NCBI GenBank assembly: GCA_018669845.1
Contig: JABHSO010000092.1
Span: forward strand, 1 to 55,391
Reading direction: 5' to 3'
Origin: Gammaproteobacteria bacterium
GTDB taxonomy: Bacteria; Pseudomonadota; Gammaproteobacteria; GCA-001735895
Length of the DNA stretch: 55,391 nucleotides
The notes beneath the pieces are model-generated. The model saw only the letters and a program-made list of their open reading frames with translations, made no database searches and was not told the DNA's origin. Shown here one piece after another: positions 1-8,203 of the stretch. Position numbers and translations under genes: made by a program. Numbering within the stretch: position 1 is the first letter of the stretch; each line of letters opens with the position of its first letter.

Positions 1-86
1 ATAATGCAGAGCGAAAGCACCAGAGTTTAGATAAGACGCCTGACCAGGCTTATTTGGGATCCATAGCGCTGCCTGAAGCAGCATAA
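1..86 (+). CDS. IS3-family transposase, C-terminal fragment (partial at window edge)
   Basis: In the frame starting at position 3 the last codons read ERKHQSLDKTPDQAYLG and then a short tail ending IALPEAA before TAA at 84-86. The (R/K)xHQSLD..TP..Y(F/L) pattern is the well-known C-terminal end of the rve/DDE integrase-core transposase (OrfB) of IS3-family elements. Only 27 residues are visible because the gene enters from the left edge. It lies about 30 bp from the terminal repeat, the usual arrangement at an IS3 right end. The family call is firm; the subgroup is not resolved. Confidence 0.8.
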   Translation, partial: NAERKHQSLDKTPDQAYLGSIALPEAA

Positions 87-136
87 TTTTTTAAACACAG
101 AATACACTTAAGCGACTGTCCGATTTTTGGGGTCCA
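1..136 (+). mobile_element. Right end of an IS3-family insertion sequence
   Basis: The window opens inside an insertion sequence. Positions 3-86 read as the C-terminus of an IS3-family transposase. A terminal repeat, TGTCCGATTTTTGGGGTCCA at 117-136, ends in CA as IS3-family ends do (read inward it begins TGGACCCC). The reading frame of the neighbouring EAL-domain gene enters this repeat and stops at 108-110, so the element sits inside that gene. The left end of the element lies outside the window, so its length and group cannot be stated. Confidence 0.8.
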
Positions 137-3100
137 TTTCTTCACGCACAAAGGATCGATCTATTTTAAGTGTAGAAGCCGGTAATCGTTTTAAATAAGT
201 TAAAGATGAATACCCCGTACCAAAATCATCCAATGCAAAATTTACATTAATTTCCTTACAGTGATTTATCAACTTAGAGACATAGCTCATATCATCCAGT
301 GCACTGGTTTCTAGAACTTCCAGTTCAAGAGAGCCTTCCTTTAATGTAGGATATTTTTGAAGTGCAGAAGTCAGTTTGACGCAAAAATCTGGTTGTTGAA
401 GATGGAGAGCGTCAATATTGACACTAACGGGCAAATAAAACCCAAGTTGTTGCCATTGGTCCATTTGGGCCAGAGCACTCTCTATCACCCAGTTACCCAG
501 TTCAATTGAAAAAATAGAATTTTGAATAACGGGTAAAAATGAGACTGGCAGTAATAATCCTCGCTCGGGGTGCTGCCAACGAATTAAAGCTTCTAAACCG
601 GTTATATCACCTGTACGCATATTTACTTTGGGCTGGTAAAAAAGAGTGAATTCATTATTTTTAAATGCCAATTTTATACGAGTAAGACTTTCATTAAATC
701 CACGAATATTTTGATCTTGAATTGCATCAAATATCTGAAACCTGTTTTTACCGCCTAACTTAGCTTGATACATTGCCTGGTCTGCCTGTCTTATCAGCTG
801 ATCTGCATCAATATTTTTTTCCTGTGGATAAAAGGATACCCCTACGCTGGCTGAAACCTGTAATTTTATGTCGTTGATATACAATGGTCTGGACGCAGCA
901 GCCAGCATCCGATCCAAAAGAGGTATGCAATCATTTTCATGTGAAAGGTCACTCAATATCGCAATAAATTCATCCCCTCCAATACGAGCAATAGTATCCT
1001 CCTCTCTCTGAGCTTCTTTTAATTGTTTAGCCAGGCCAATTAAAAGATCATCTCCAACATTATGATCATAAGTATCATTGATTTCTTTAAATCCATCCAA
1101 ATCAAGGTAAGCCACGGCTAAAAGTTGGCCAGTACGATTTGCATGAGACATTGCCTGTTGAAGCCGATCTGATAAAAGCACTCGATTGGGTAAATTCGTC
1201 AAGGTGTCATAATGGGCCATATGCTCCAATTGTTGTTGAGCTTTTTTCTGGTTAGTAATGTCAGAGAATAAGGCTACATAATGCAGGGTTTCACCATCTG
1301 CCCCCTTAACAGCATTAATGTTTAACATTTCAGCATAAACTTCACCGTCTTTACGTCGATTCCAGATTTCTCCATACCAATAATTTTTCTGAATTAAGTC
1401 ATCCCACATTGCTTTATAAAACGGTGGCTTATGAATACCAGATTGAAGAACCCTGGGATTCTTCCCAATCACTTCATCATGGCTATATCCGGTAATATCT
1501 GTGAAGGCTTGATTAACATCCAGAATAAGTCCATCAAGTCCTGTAATAGTAATACCTTCATGAGCATGAGAGAAAACACTAGCAGCTAGTTGTAATTTTT
1601 TTTGTGAGGACTTCTGTTCGGTAATATCTCGTCCAATTATCAATAATGATTGCCGTTCCCCCTTTTTATCAAACAGGGGCATTTTCCTAACCTCTAAAAC
1701 TCGTGAATTACCATCTTCATCATTTAGTTTTTCATAATCAATGACTATTTCACCCGAGTTCCATGCATTCTCATCGCTAATTAAACAAGCTTCATGTGCT
1801 TCACTAAACCCAGGACGTTGTTGAGAGAGTTCTAGCTCTGTTTTACCTTGCCATGGAAACTCTCCCATTTGAAAAAGAGATAAGCCCACCTGATTAACCA
1901 ATTGCCAGGCTCCTCTTCCATCTTTGATATAAACGGCATCTGGAATAGTTTCAATAAATGACATGAGCAAGCTATGCTGCTGCTCCAACTTTAATTCCGC
2001 CTGCTTTTGAAGAGTAATATCCTGGACGGTACCTCTGGAAATTACTGCTTTCCCCTGTTTGTTAAAACTTGACTCACTTCTTTCTTCAACCCATTTTGTT
2101 CTGCCATCAGACATTAAAAGACGGTGGGTAATCACATAGGGACTTACACTTTCTATTGAGTTGATATAGGCTTTATGGACTTTTTCCCTGTCATCCGGAT
2201 GAACTGTATTAAAAAAGGCTTTGCTGGAAGCCTTAACGTTAAGAGGATCAATTTCCAAAAGCTTAAAAAGCTGTTCAGACCATTTGGATTTGTTATCCAG
2301 CAAGTCAATCTCCCAGCTCCCCATTTGACCAACCCGCATGGCTTCAGCCAGTTCTTTGGTACGATGCTGGATACGACCTTCAAGTTCATCATTAAGCTTT
2401 TTTAGTGCGTTCTCGGCTGAACGTTTTTGTTTGGTTTCGAATAGCAGTTTATTATTCAGGGATAAGATTTCAATGTATCGCCATATAAAGAAAACTATGG
2501 ACATAATTACCATGACTAGAATCATGATCCAAAATAATCGGTGAATAGTCCAGTAGGGAGTTGGCTCACCATTCCATTTAGATAATATTTCCTGAAACTC
2601 ATTTGTTTTTACAAATGCAATGGTTGCATTTTGAATCTTTTGAAAAAGAACAGGATGATCTTTTATCACTCCAATAGCTCTTTTAATTTCCAGAAGGGGA
2701 GGTGAAAGCACCTGTATTTTATGATCTAAATTAGCTTCCTGTGCTAATCTCCAGACCACCGGTTCGGGATATACGATACCTTCAATATGCCCGCTTAATA
2801 ACTCAAGTAAGGCTTCAGGAAATCCATCATAAACCGTTAGGTTTATATCCCTTCTGTCTTTCAATAAACGGGCTCCTACATTGGATTCAACTGCTCCAAC
2901 ATTCAGGCCTGACAAGTCATTAAAGGATTGAATGTTAACGCTATCTTTACGTATAAAAGTAGAAACGGCAAAAGTTTCAAGAGGTACTGTGAAATCAACA
3001 AAGCCTTCCCTTTCCCTGGTAATACCTAAATTTGGAACAATATGTACATCTCCTTGCTTCAGAGCTTCATATACTTCAGCCCATGTCTCCATCACTTTGT

Positions 3101-3317
3101 ACTGAATATGTAATCCAGCTTTCAGCGCGATAGCATCCATTAAATCGATGGCCAGGCCGGTACTTATGCCTTTTTCATCTGTAATATATTGAGGGGGAAA
3201 TGAACGGGGTATTCCAGCAATTATATTTTTATGATCTGAGTTAACGCCATTATCTGAAAAAGCAGGGAGTGATCTTACAAATACAATCAGTAACAGAGAT
3301 AAAACAATTGTTTTCAT
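108..3317 (-). CDS. Periplasmic-binding-domain/PAS/GGDEF/EAL signalling protein, truncated by an IS end
   Basis: The 1069-residue membrane protein probably made, sensed or degraded cyclic-di-GMP. In order: signal peptide (about 1-21), a family 3 solute-binding domain (about 33-250) that would sense a periplasmic ligand, one membrane segment (about 257-280), a coiled coil, three PAS domains (about 330-690), a GGDEF domain (about 700-865; intact GGDEF near 778) and an EAL domain. The EAL motif is near 907, and DDFGTGYSSL and KIDRSFV are present. The EAL domain stops right after KIDRSFVRE: the last nine residues (MDPKNRTVA) come from the IS3 terminal repeat, and the normal AEGVET region is missing. 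The phosphodiesterase is therefore probably inactive while the cyclase looks complete. Start MKTIVLSLLL is chosen for its signal peptide. Confidence 0.9.
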   Translation of the reverse strand: MKTIVLSLLLIVFVRSLPAFSDNGVNSDHKNIIAGIPRSFPPQYITDEKGISTGLAIDLMDAIALKAGLHIQYKVMETWAEVYEALKQGDVHIVPNLGITREREGFVDFTVPLETFAVSTFIRKDSVNIQSFNDLSGLNVGAVESNVGARLLKDRRDINLTVYDGFPEALLELLSGHIEGIVYPEPVVWRLAQEANLDHKIQVLSPPLLEIKRAIGVIKDHPVLFQKIQNATIAFVKTNEFQEILSKWNGEPTPYWTIHRLFWIMILVMVIMSIVFFIWRYIEILSLNNKLLFETKQKRSAENALKKLNDELEGRIQHRTKELAEAMRVGQMGSWEIDLLDNKSKWSEQLFKLLEIDPLNVKASSKAFFNTVHPDDREKVHKAYINSIESVSPYVITHRLLMSDGRTKWVEERSESSFNKQGKAVISRGTVQDITLQKQAELKLEQQHSLLMSFIETIPDAVYIKDGRGAWQLVNQVGLSLFQMGEFPWQGKTELELSQQRPGFSEAHEACLISDENAWNSGEIVIDYEKLNDEDGNSRVLEVRKMPLFDKKGERQSLLIIGRDITEQKSSQKKLQLAASVFSHAHEGITITGLDGLILDVNQAFTDITGYSHDEVIGKNPRVLQSGIHKPPFYKAMWDDLIQKNYWYGEIWNRRKDGEVYAEMLNINAVKGADGETLHYVALFSDITNQKKAQQQLEHMAHYDTLTNLPNRVLLSDRLQQAMSHANRTGQLLAVAYLDLDGFKEINDTYDHNVGDDLLIGLAKQLKEAQREEDTIARIGGDEFIAILSDLSHENDCIPLLDRMLAAASRPLYINDIKLQVSASVGVSFYPQEKNIDADQLIRQADQAMYQAKLGGKNRFQIFDAIQDQNIRGFNESLTRIKLAFKNNEFTLFYQPKVNMRTGDITGLEALIRWQHPERGLLLPVSFLPVIQNSIFSIELGNWVIESALAQMDQWQQLGFYLPVSVNIDALHLQQPDFCVKLTSALQKYPTLKEGSLELEVLETSALDDMSYVSKLINHCKEINVNFALDDFGTGYSSLTYLKRLPASTLKIDRSFVREEMDPKNRTVA

Positions 3318-3590
3318 GATGAGGTTTGAATATTTCAGTTTATAGCAAAAGAATAAATGCCTCCATTCATTAGATTAATACAATTATATCTCAATATCTT
3401 ATCAAGTAAAATATTCTAGCTTCGCACAAATATGGTGCGTTTAATAATTCAACTGCATATGTTTTGCAAAACAGTCATTTGTAAATGCCTAATATACTTA
3501 TTCAGTTTTTAACATAACCTAGCATTATTTTAATTGGTGCAATGTCTGCAATGGGGTCCAAATAATTTTTAATCAACCAATGGAGGGGTA

Positions 3591-3770
3591 TCACTCAAAC
3601 AAATCAACAAATTGTTTTCTTGAATGACTGGTTAGTCCATGATTTAACTGTACACCGAGGTCCCTACTTCCATCTACGTTCGGTTTTGGGAACGCAGGAA
3701 GAACCAGATTTTGCACTTCCTGTTTAATCGCATCAACAACTAGTTTGCTCAGATATTTCCAGAGCATCAT
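3591..3770 (-). CDS. Small 59-residue protein overlapping the DUF4157 gene
   Basis: An ATG at 3770 overlaps the TGA stop of the DUF4157 gene (ATGATG context) and opens a 59-codon frame ending at 3591. It begins MMLWKYLSKLVVDAIKQEVQ, followed by a proline-rich LVLPAFPKPN stretch. Stop/start overlap suggests translational coupling. A decayed relative of the first 25 or so residues lies at 6285-6365, so this is a real protein family rather than a chance frame. The YLSxLV...P.F.P pattern reminds me of short N-termini of proteins encoded beside DUF4157 and contractile-injection genes, but that memory is weak. It may be the start of a longer gene that has lost its 3' part. No function can be assigned. 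Confidence 0.5.
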   Translation of the reverse strand: MMLWKYLSKLVVDAIKQEVQNLVLPAFPKPNVDGSRDLGVQLNHGLTSHSRKQFVDLFE

Positions 3771-4978
3771 CTACGTGGATAATTGATTTTCTTATAACCT
3801 GGTCCACGTAAAGAAGGTGTAGTTTTTTTACCAAGACTCCAGAGCATATTACCCACTTGCATCCATATCAATGCACTTTCAGGATTTTGCTTGCCATCTT
3901 TAGTAAGGTTCAGGTAAGCCATATACCCAAAAGTGCCTCCTGGCTGTTTCAATTGACGTAAGCCCTGCAACATTATGGAAAGTTTTTTCCTGGCTGCAAT
4001 TCTCCAGTTACGTTCTAATTTTATGAGACGCCTATCAAATCTTTTCAGCCTTTGAAAATTATCTGCAAGCAGAACATCCGGATCACTATAGACCATTTTT
4101 TTTCTATCAAGTGTGGATTCAAGTTTAAGTTTCTCAAGCTTTATTAATCCTCGTCTCAAAGATTCTCTGTGTAACATAGCTTTAACCATTACAGAGGTTT
4201 CACTATCAGTAAGTTGAGTTTTGGCTATTTGGTATGCATCCCCGGTCTCTTGAGCGGGTTCTATTAAATCAGGTTGTCGCATCAACAGGTTATGGTCAGT
4301 CCGTCCTCGTTGTTGAGCCACATGCACCAACTCGTGAGCTAGTAGGTGTCTACCGGTACTTGAGTGAGGTTTATATTTTCCATTTCCAAAGTAAATATCC
4401 TGTCCAAATGTAAAAGCTTTGGCCCCCAGTTCGCGGTTCATACTCGCAGAAACATGATCATCATGAATCCTGACTCTATTAAAGTCATGCTTCAAATGTG
4501 GTCTGAAAAAGGTTTGGACCTCACCGGGCAGTGGGTTTCCATGACCTTGACTACGAGATAAACGGTATTTCAGCTCATTGTTAATGCTGTTACCGTTTTT
4601 TGATGTGTTTGTGGACAGGTTCTTCTGGACCTGTTCAGCTTGCTGATTATCATTCGTTGAAATGTTTTTTAATAATATTCTATCAGCTAACTGTCCCGCC
4701 TCCAGCTCGTAAGCATCTCCAGGCATACTCATTCCTATACCAGATTGAATATCTCGATCTGTACTTACATGCCATGGTGAATGGTTTCCCGATGTAATAT
4801 CGGTTTTTAGCGTATTATTCACTAACATCTGCGAGGCAAGCCGGTCTACAGATTCCCGCTGCAATTGAAGAATAGAACTTATCTGATGGTTTTGAGCAAT
4901 GTGAGTTCGACCATGCTTAGAGACTTTGTTAGAGGGAATGTGTGGAGTAATTATAGGTTTTTGAGTAAAAGAAAGCAT
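3767..4978 (-). CDS. DUF4157-domain protein with HELVH metallopeptidase-like motif
   Basis: 403 residues. The middle part (about 130-225) matches DUF4157: a GxxLPxxVQxFF-like segment, FNRVRIHDD, AFTFGQDIYFG and the zinc-protease-like HELVHVAQQ near residue 214. DUF4157 proteins are often encoded with extracellular contractile injection systems or toxins. They are thought to be cargo or processing peptidases, but no such system is visible here. The N-terminal 120 residues are polar and low in recognisable features. The C-terminal 150 residues are basic, helical-looking (RRLIKLERNWRIAARKKL) and unrecognised; they could be an effector domain. There is no signal peptide. GGAG lies upstream of the chosen ATG. 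The 59-residue gene overlaps its stop. Confidence 0.8.
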   Translation of the reverse strand: MLSFTQKPIITPHIPSNKVSKHGRTHIAQNHQISSILQLQRESVDRLASQMLVNNTLKTDITSGNHSPWHVSTDRDIQSGIGMSMPGDAYELEAGQLADRILLKNISTNDNQQAEQVQKNLSTNTSKNGNSINNELKYRLSRSQGHGNPLPGEVQTFFRPHLKHDFNRVRIHDDHVSASMNRELGAKAFTFGQDIYFGNGKYKPHSSTGRHLLAHELVHVAQQRGRTDHNLLMRQPDLIEPAQETGDAYQIAKTQLTDSETSVMVKAMLHRESLRRGLIKLEKLKLESTLDRKKMVYSDPDVLLADNFQRLKRFDRRLIKLERNWRIAARKKLSIMLQGLRQLKQPGGTFGYMAYLNLTKDGKQNPESALIWMQVGNMLWSLGKKTTPSLRGPGYKKINYPRR

Positions 4979-5300
4979 TTCAACTCCTTTCCTTCATAAC
5001 AGCTTTATAGAAAGCAGCCAAGTCTTCAATTGAACACAAAATAATACTCTGATTCAAAAATGATTCTTGAAACTTTTTGACAGTAAACTTTATGACAACC
5101 GGAATCATGTTCAACCCCTTGATTGTGTACTAATCAGGCTACCATTGACCACTCATTTTGTATTTGTCATGGATCATATCCATTGCTAATTCATAGACTC
5201 CAGTCTGTTTATGGTTTTCATGTGAATTTCACTTGTTAGCTGAAGCGTATAATTAAGGTTAAGTGTGCATCAAACTTTAGAAATATAACTCAAAATTTTA
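4979..5300. other. Intergenic region without recognised genes
   Basis: This 322-bp AT-rich stretch separates the DUF4157 gene from the cytochrome gene. It must contain the promoter of the DUF4157 gene (reading leftward) and any terminator of the cytochrome gene. I see no convincing hairpin with a T-tract, no RNA gene and no coding frame with family resemblance. Confidence 0.5.
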
Positions 5301-5732
5301 TCATTCTACCTCAAGACGATATCCTTGATGACAAGCAACACATACATTCATGACATTAGACAATTGCCCCAATGAATGTTGAACATCACCAAAGTCTCTG
5401 GCATCTCTAGAAAGGGACTGAAATCCCATATGTAATTGTGGCCCCAAAGATCGATATTCCTCAGACAGGGATTTTCGACGCATCATAGCTTCTTCAGTAT
5501 GATCCATACTCCCAAGTTCACCTGCTATTTTCACCACCTGCTCAAAATCCTCATTTGCTAAGGCAGCCACTATCAGTTGAATGGAAGTAAGATTTTTTCT
5601 CATATCTTCTAAGATTTGTATTTTAACTTTTGACGATACTTTTATAGCAACACGCCCATCAATATTATCTGCAAAAATATTATTTGAGAAAAATATTAAT
5701 GTGAATACAAAAACTGTTATCGAAAATTTCAT
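5301..5732 (-). CDS. Cytochrome c'-like periplasmic haem protein
   Basis: The 143-residue product has a signal peptide (MKFSITVFVFTLIFFSNNIFA), a helical body and a C-terminal CVACHQGYR. That is one CxxCH haem c site about 13 residues from the end, the layout of cytochrome c' four-helix proteins. These bind NO or CO or act as small periplasmic electron carriers. I start at the ATG at 5732 rather than the in-frame ATG at 5765, because AGGA lies 7 nt upstream and this start gives a clean signal peptide. It stands alone; neighbours do not reveal a partner. No Cys-Met haem ligand pair typical of class I cytochromes is seen. Confidence 0.8.
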   Translation of the reverse strand: MKFSITVFVFTLIFFSNNIFADNIDGRVAIKVSSKVKIQILEDMRKNLTSIQLIVAALANEDFEQVVKIAGELGSMDHTEEAMMRRKSLSEEYRSLGPQLHMGFQSLSRDARDFGDVQHSLGQLSNVMNVCVACHQGYRLEVE

Positions 5733-5835
5733 AATGATTCCTAGGTTATTATTCATATCACTCAAACTTTTGCTCTTGATGTTATATCTTTTCGAGATTC
5801 TATAATTTCAATTTGCATTAATTTTCTTTTATACA

Positions 5836-6256
5836 GCTAACGAGCCTGTAGAAAAAGCCCATTTGGGGACGTGATTTCATTCAACTGATTTTTATTATTC
5901 ATGGTGTTTACTTTGCCGATTATTGGTGGAGATTACAATTATTTTTCTCATTTCACTTATTACTGCTGTTATGGAGTTATTGCCCGATATCTTCCTTTTA
6001 AGCGACTATTTGACCATATTTTTTATCTTCTAAATGTTATAGATCATACAAAATAACTGCCACTGGCCCTGGACTTTTTTCTTACCTCTCAGGCTAAACC
6101 GATTGAGCCGTTTATTCGTACCAATGTTTCCAAACACTGGCTTCACTACTGACATGCGGTGACTGTAAATAAGCTTACCCCTGGGCTATCCACCCTGTGT
6201 TTCATCCAATCCGTATAATTAGATTTTCGTTTACCTTTGTTGATGATAAATGAGAC
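5836..6256 (-). pseudogene. Decayed IS1182-family transposase, C-terminal remnant
   Basis: Conceptual translation gives FIINKGKRKSNYTDWMKHRV, then after a one-base frameshift HRMSVVKPVFGNIGTNKRLN, RFSLRGKKKVQGQWQLFCM and YNI followed by stops. The RM..V(E/K)PVFGNI and LRGKKKV..QW.L.C(M/L)(V/I)(H/Y)NI(E/*)K signatures are those of IS1182-type transposases. At least one frameshift (near 6170) and several stops show it is dead. The stretch near 5836-5860, reading GGGCTTTTTCTACAGGCTCG on the minus strand, looks like the 3' end of such an element. No intact copy lies in the window. Confidence 0.8.
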
Positions 6257-6284
6257 TTGCCTTCCATGATCCAATGGATGGTAT

Positions 6285-6365
6285 CAAGAAGCCAGGAAGT
6301 GTCTGAGTCGTCACTATCAGATTAATGGCATCAAGAGTCGGTCAACTCAGATATTTCCTGGGCAT
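6285..6365 (-). pseudogene. Remnant related to the 59-residue protein at 3591-3770
   Basis: From ATG at 6365 the frame reads MPRKYLS-stop-PTLDAINLIV...LPGF. It aligns with WKYLSKLVVDAIKQEV...LPAF of the small gene downstream of the DUF4157 gene. The DNA also matches (TTAATnGCATCAA and CTCAGATATTTCC shared). A stop at codon 8 makes it non-functional. It lies immediately upstream of the IS1182 remnant, so a second DUF4157-type locus may have been destroyed here. Confidence 0.45.
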
Positions 6366-6434
6366 AAAGTTAATTATAAGTCGCATTTAAGACGGTATAA
6401 AAAAAACTTTTCTGTTCTTATACGATAGGTTTAT

Positions 6435-6452
6435 CCCCTTACCTATAAGGGG
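6435..6452. promoter_or_regulatory. Short perfect stem-loop upstream of the BCCT transporter
   Basis: CCCCTTA and TAAGGGG form a 7-bp perfect inverted repeat around a 4-nt loop. It ends 39 nt before the chosen ATG of the transporter gene and is followed by an AT-only stretch. It could be an operator or a weak terminator for whatever lies upstream. Nothing in the sequence tells which. Confidence 0.35.
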
Positions 6453-6491
6453 AAATAATAATTATTATTACTAATGTCTGAGGAGGCAGTT

Positions 6492-8105
6492 ATGAGTGAA
6501 CCCGATTCTGAATATAAAATTGGACAAGATAATATTCGCTTTATGGGGCTGGATATACATAACCCTGTTTTTCTATTCTCTACCATTGTTATCCTGGTTT
6601 TTTTGATCGGCTCAGTCGCCGCCGGGGATGCTGCTGGTGCTTTTTTTGGTGATCTTAGAAAAAGTATAACATCTACCTTTGACTGGTTCTTTCTGATCGC
6701 TGGCAATATATTTGTTCTGTTTTGCCTGTTCCTGATCGTCAGTCCTTTAGGGAAAATAAGACTGGGCGGTAAAGAAGCTACACCGGATTACAGCACCCTT
6801 TCCTGGTTTGCCATGTTATTTGCTGCCGGTATGGGCATAGGGTTGATGTTCTGGAGTGTTGCTGAGCCTGTTGTTTATGCATCTGGTGTATGGGGATATG
6901 CGCCTCTTGGTGTCAGTGAAAGTAAAGAAATGGCTTTTGCTGTGACCATCTTTCACTGGGGACTACACCCCTGGGCAATATATGCTGTTGTTGGCCTGGC
7001 ATTAGCATTTTTCACTTATAACAGGGGATTACCACTCACCATTCGATCAGCCTTTTACCCAATTTTTGGGGAAGCTGTGTGGGGCTGGGTCGGACATGTC
7101 ATCGATACTTTAGCCGTTTTTGCAACCATTTTTGGCCTGGCTACTTCGTTAGGACTGGGTGCGCAACAGGCCAATGCCGGTTTAAATTATCTATTTGGAA
7201 TGGAGATAGGATCAACAGTTCAAACGATATTGATTACTGGCATCACACTTATCGCACTGGTTTCGGTTGTAGCGGGTCTTGATAAAGGGGTAAAACGCCT
7301 GAGTGAGTTCAATATTATTCTGGCATTTTTACTAATGGCAGCTGTCATCATATTGGGACCTACTATGGAAATAGTCACCGGGTTCTTTACAAATACTGGC
7401 TCGTACCTGAAAAACATCATTCCATTAAGTAACTGGATTGGTCGTGAAGATTCCGGTTTTCTGCATGACTGGACAACCTTTTACTGGGCCTGGTGGATTG
7501 CATGGTCTCCTTTCGTTGGTATGTTCATTGCCCGGGTTTCAAAAGGTCGTTCTGTGAGAGAGTTTGTAACCTGCGTTCTACTGGTTCCAACCGTGGTGTC
7601 TATTTTGTGGATGTCAGCATTTGGTGGCTCCGCTATTGATCAGGTTATCAGTCAGGCTGGCAGTCTGGAAAATGCCATTGTCACCGTTGCAGCTCCAACT
7701 GCTGACAATCCTGCAGCGACCACAACCGTTTTCAATAGCCAGCTTGCAGAGCAGGTTAATACTGCCTATGCACAGGCGATGTTTACCATGTTTGATGGCG
7801 GCTTTCCCTTTGCTGGATTGCTATCTTTTATCGGTATCGTCCTCGTCATCACATTTTTTGTGACTTCATCAGATTCAGGATCACTGGTCATAGATACAAT
7901 AACGGCTGGTGGTAAAATTGACGCACCAGTCGCGCAACGAGTTCTTTGGTGTCTACTGGAAGGCTCTATTGCCATAGTCCTGTTATGGACTGGAGGCTTA
8001 TCCGCTCTACAGGCTGCATCCGTCGCTACAGGTTTACCTTTTGCTCTTATTTTATTATTTATGTGTATTGCTCTGTATAAAGGCCTGAGCAAAGAAACAC
8101 AGTAA
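6492..8105 (+). CDS. BCCT-family betaine/choline/carnitine-type transporter
   Basis: A 537-residue inner-membrane protein with about 12 hydrophobic segments. Family signatures include MGIGLMFWSVAEP, FHWGLHPWAIYAVVGL, the tryptophan-rich TTFYWAWWIAWSPFVGMFIARVSKGR and TSSDSGSLVIDT. BCCT proteins import quaternary ammonium compounds (glycine betaine, choline, carnitine) or sulfonium analogues such as DMSP, usually with sodium or proton symport. The substrate cannot be read from sequence. The start at 6492 is preferred over ATG 6474 because GAGGAGG lies 5 nt upstream of it. Downstream are ETF-QO and, convergently, a corrinoid C1 gene set, which favours a catabolic rather than osmotic role. Confidence 0.9.
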   Translation: MSEPDSEYKIGQDNIRFMGLDIHNPVFLFSTIVILVFLIGSVAAGDAAGAFFGDLRKSITSTFDWFFLIAGNIFVLFCLFLIVSPLGKIRLGGKEATPDYSTLSWFAMLFAAGMGIGLMFWSVAEPVVYASGVWGYAPLGVSESKEMAFAVTIFHWGLHPWAIYAVVGLALAFFTYNRGLPLTIRSAFYPIFGEAVWGWVGHVIDTLAVFATIFGLATSLGLGAQQANAGLNYLFGMEIGSTVQTILITGITLIALVSVVAGLDKGVKRLSEFNIILAFLLMAAVIILGPTMEIVTGFFTNTGSYLKNIIPLSNWIGREDSGFLHDWTTFYWAWWIAWSPFVGMFIARVSKGRSVREFVTCVLLVPTVVSILWMSAFGGSAIDQVISQAGSLENAIVTVAAPTADNPAATTTVFNSQLAEQVNTAYAQAMFTMFDGGFPFAGLLSFIGIVLVITFFVTSSDSGSLVIDTITAGGKIDAPVAQRVLWCLLEGSIAIVLLWTGGLSALQAASVATGLPFALILLFMCIALYKGLSKETQ

Positions 8106-8203
8106 ATCATATAATAAACAGGTGCTGGTCATGAAGATATTGACCAGTATCCATTTATAATTTTAATCAACAGTCATGACTAAATATTTAAAAGGTAAAA
8201 CAA

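Noticed and set aside
2153-2544. Several open frames overlapping the GGDEF/EAL gene
   Set aside because: They lie inside a gene with clear domain structure and show no family resemblance or ribosome sites.
3552-3559. GGGGTCCA octamer matching the IS3 terminal repeat at 129-136
   Set aside because: Only eight bases match and the flanks do not resemble the repeat, so it is probably chance rather than the other IS end.
8106-8203. Possible missing gene between the BCCT transporter and ETF-QO
   Set aside because: The 98-bp gap is too short and shows no coding pattern; it only supplies the ribosome site for the TTG start.
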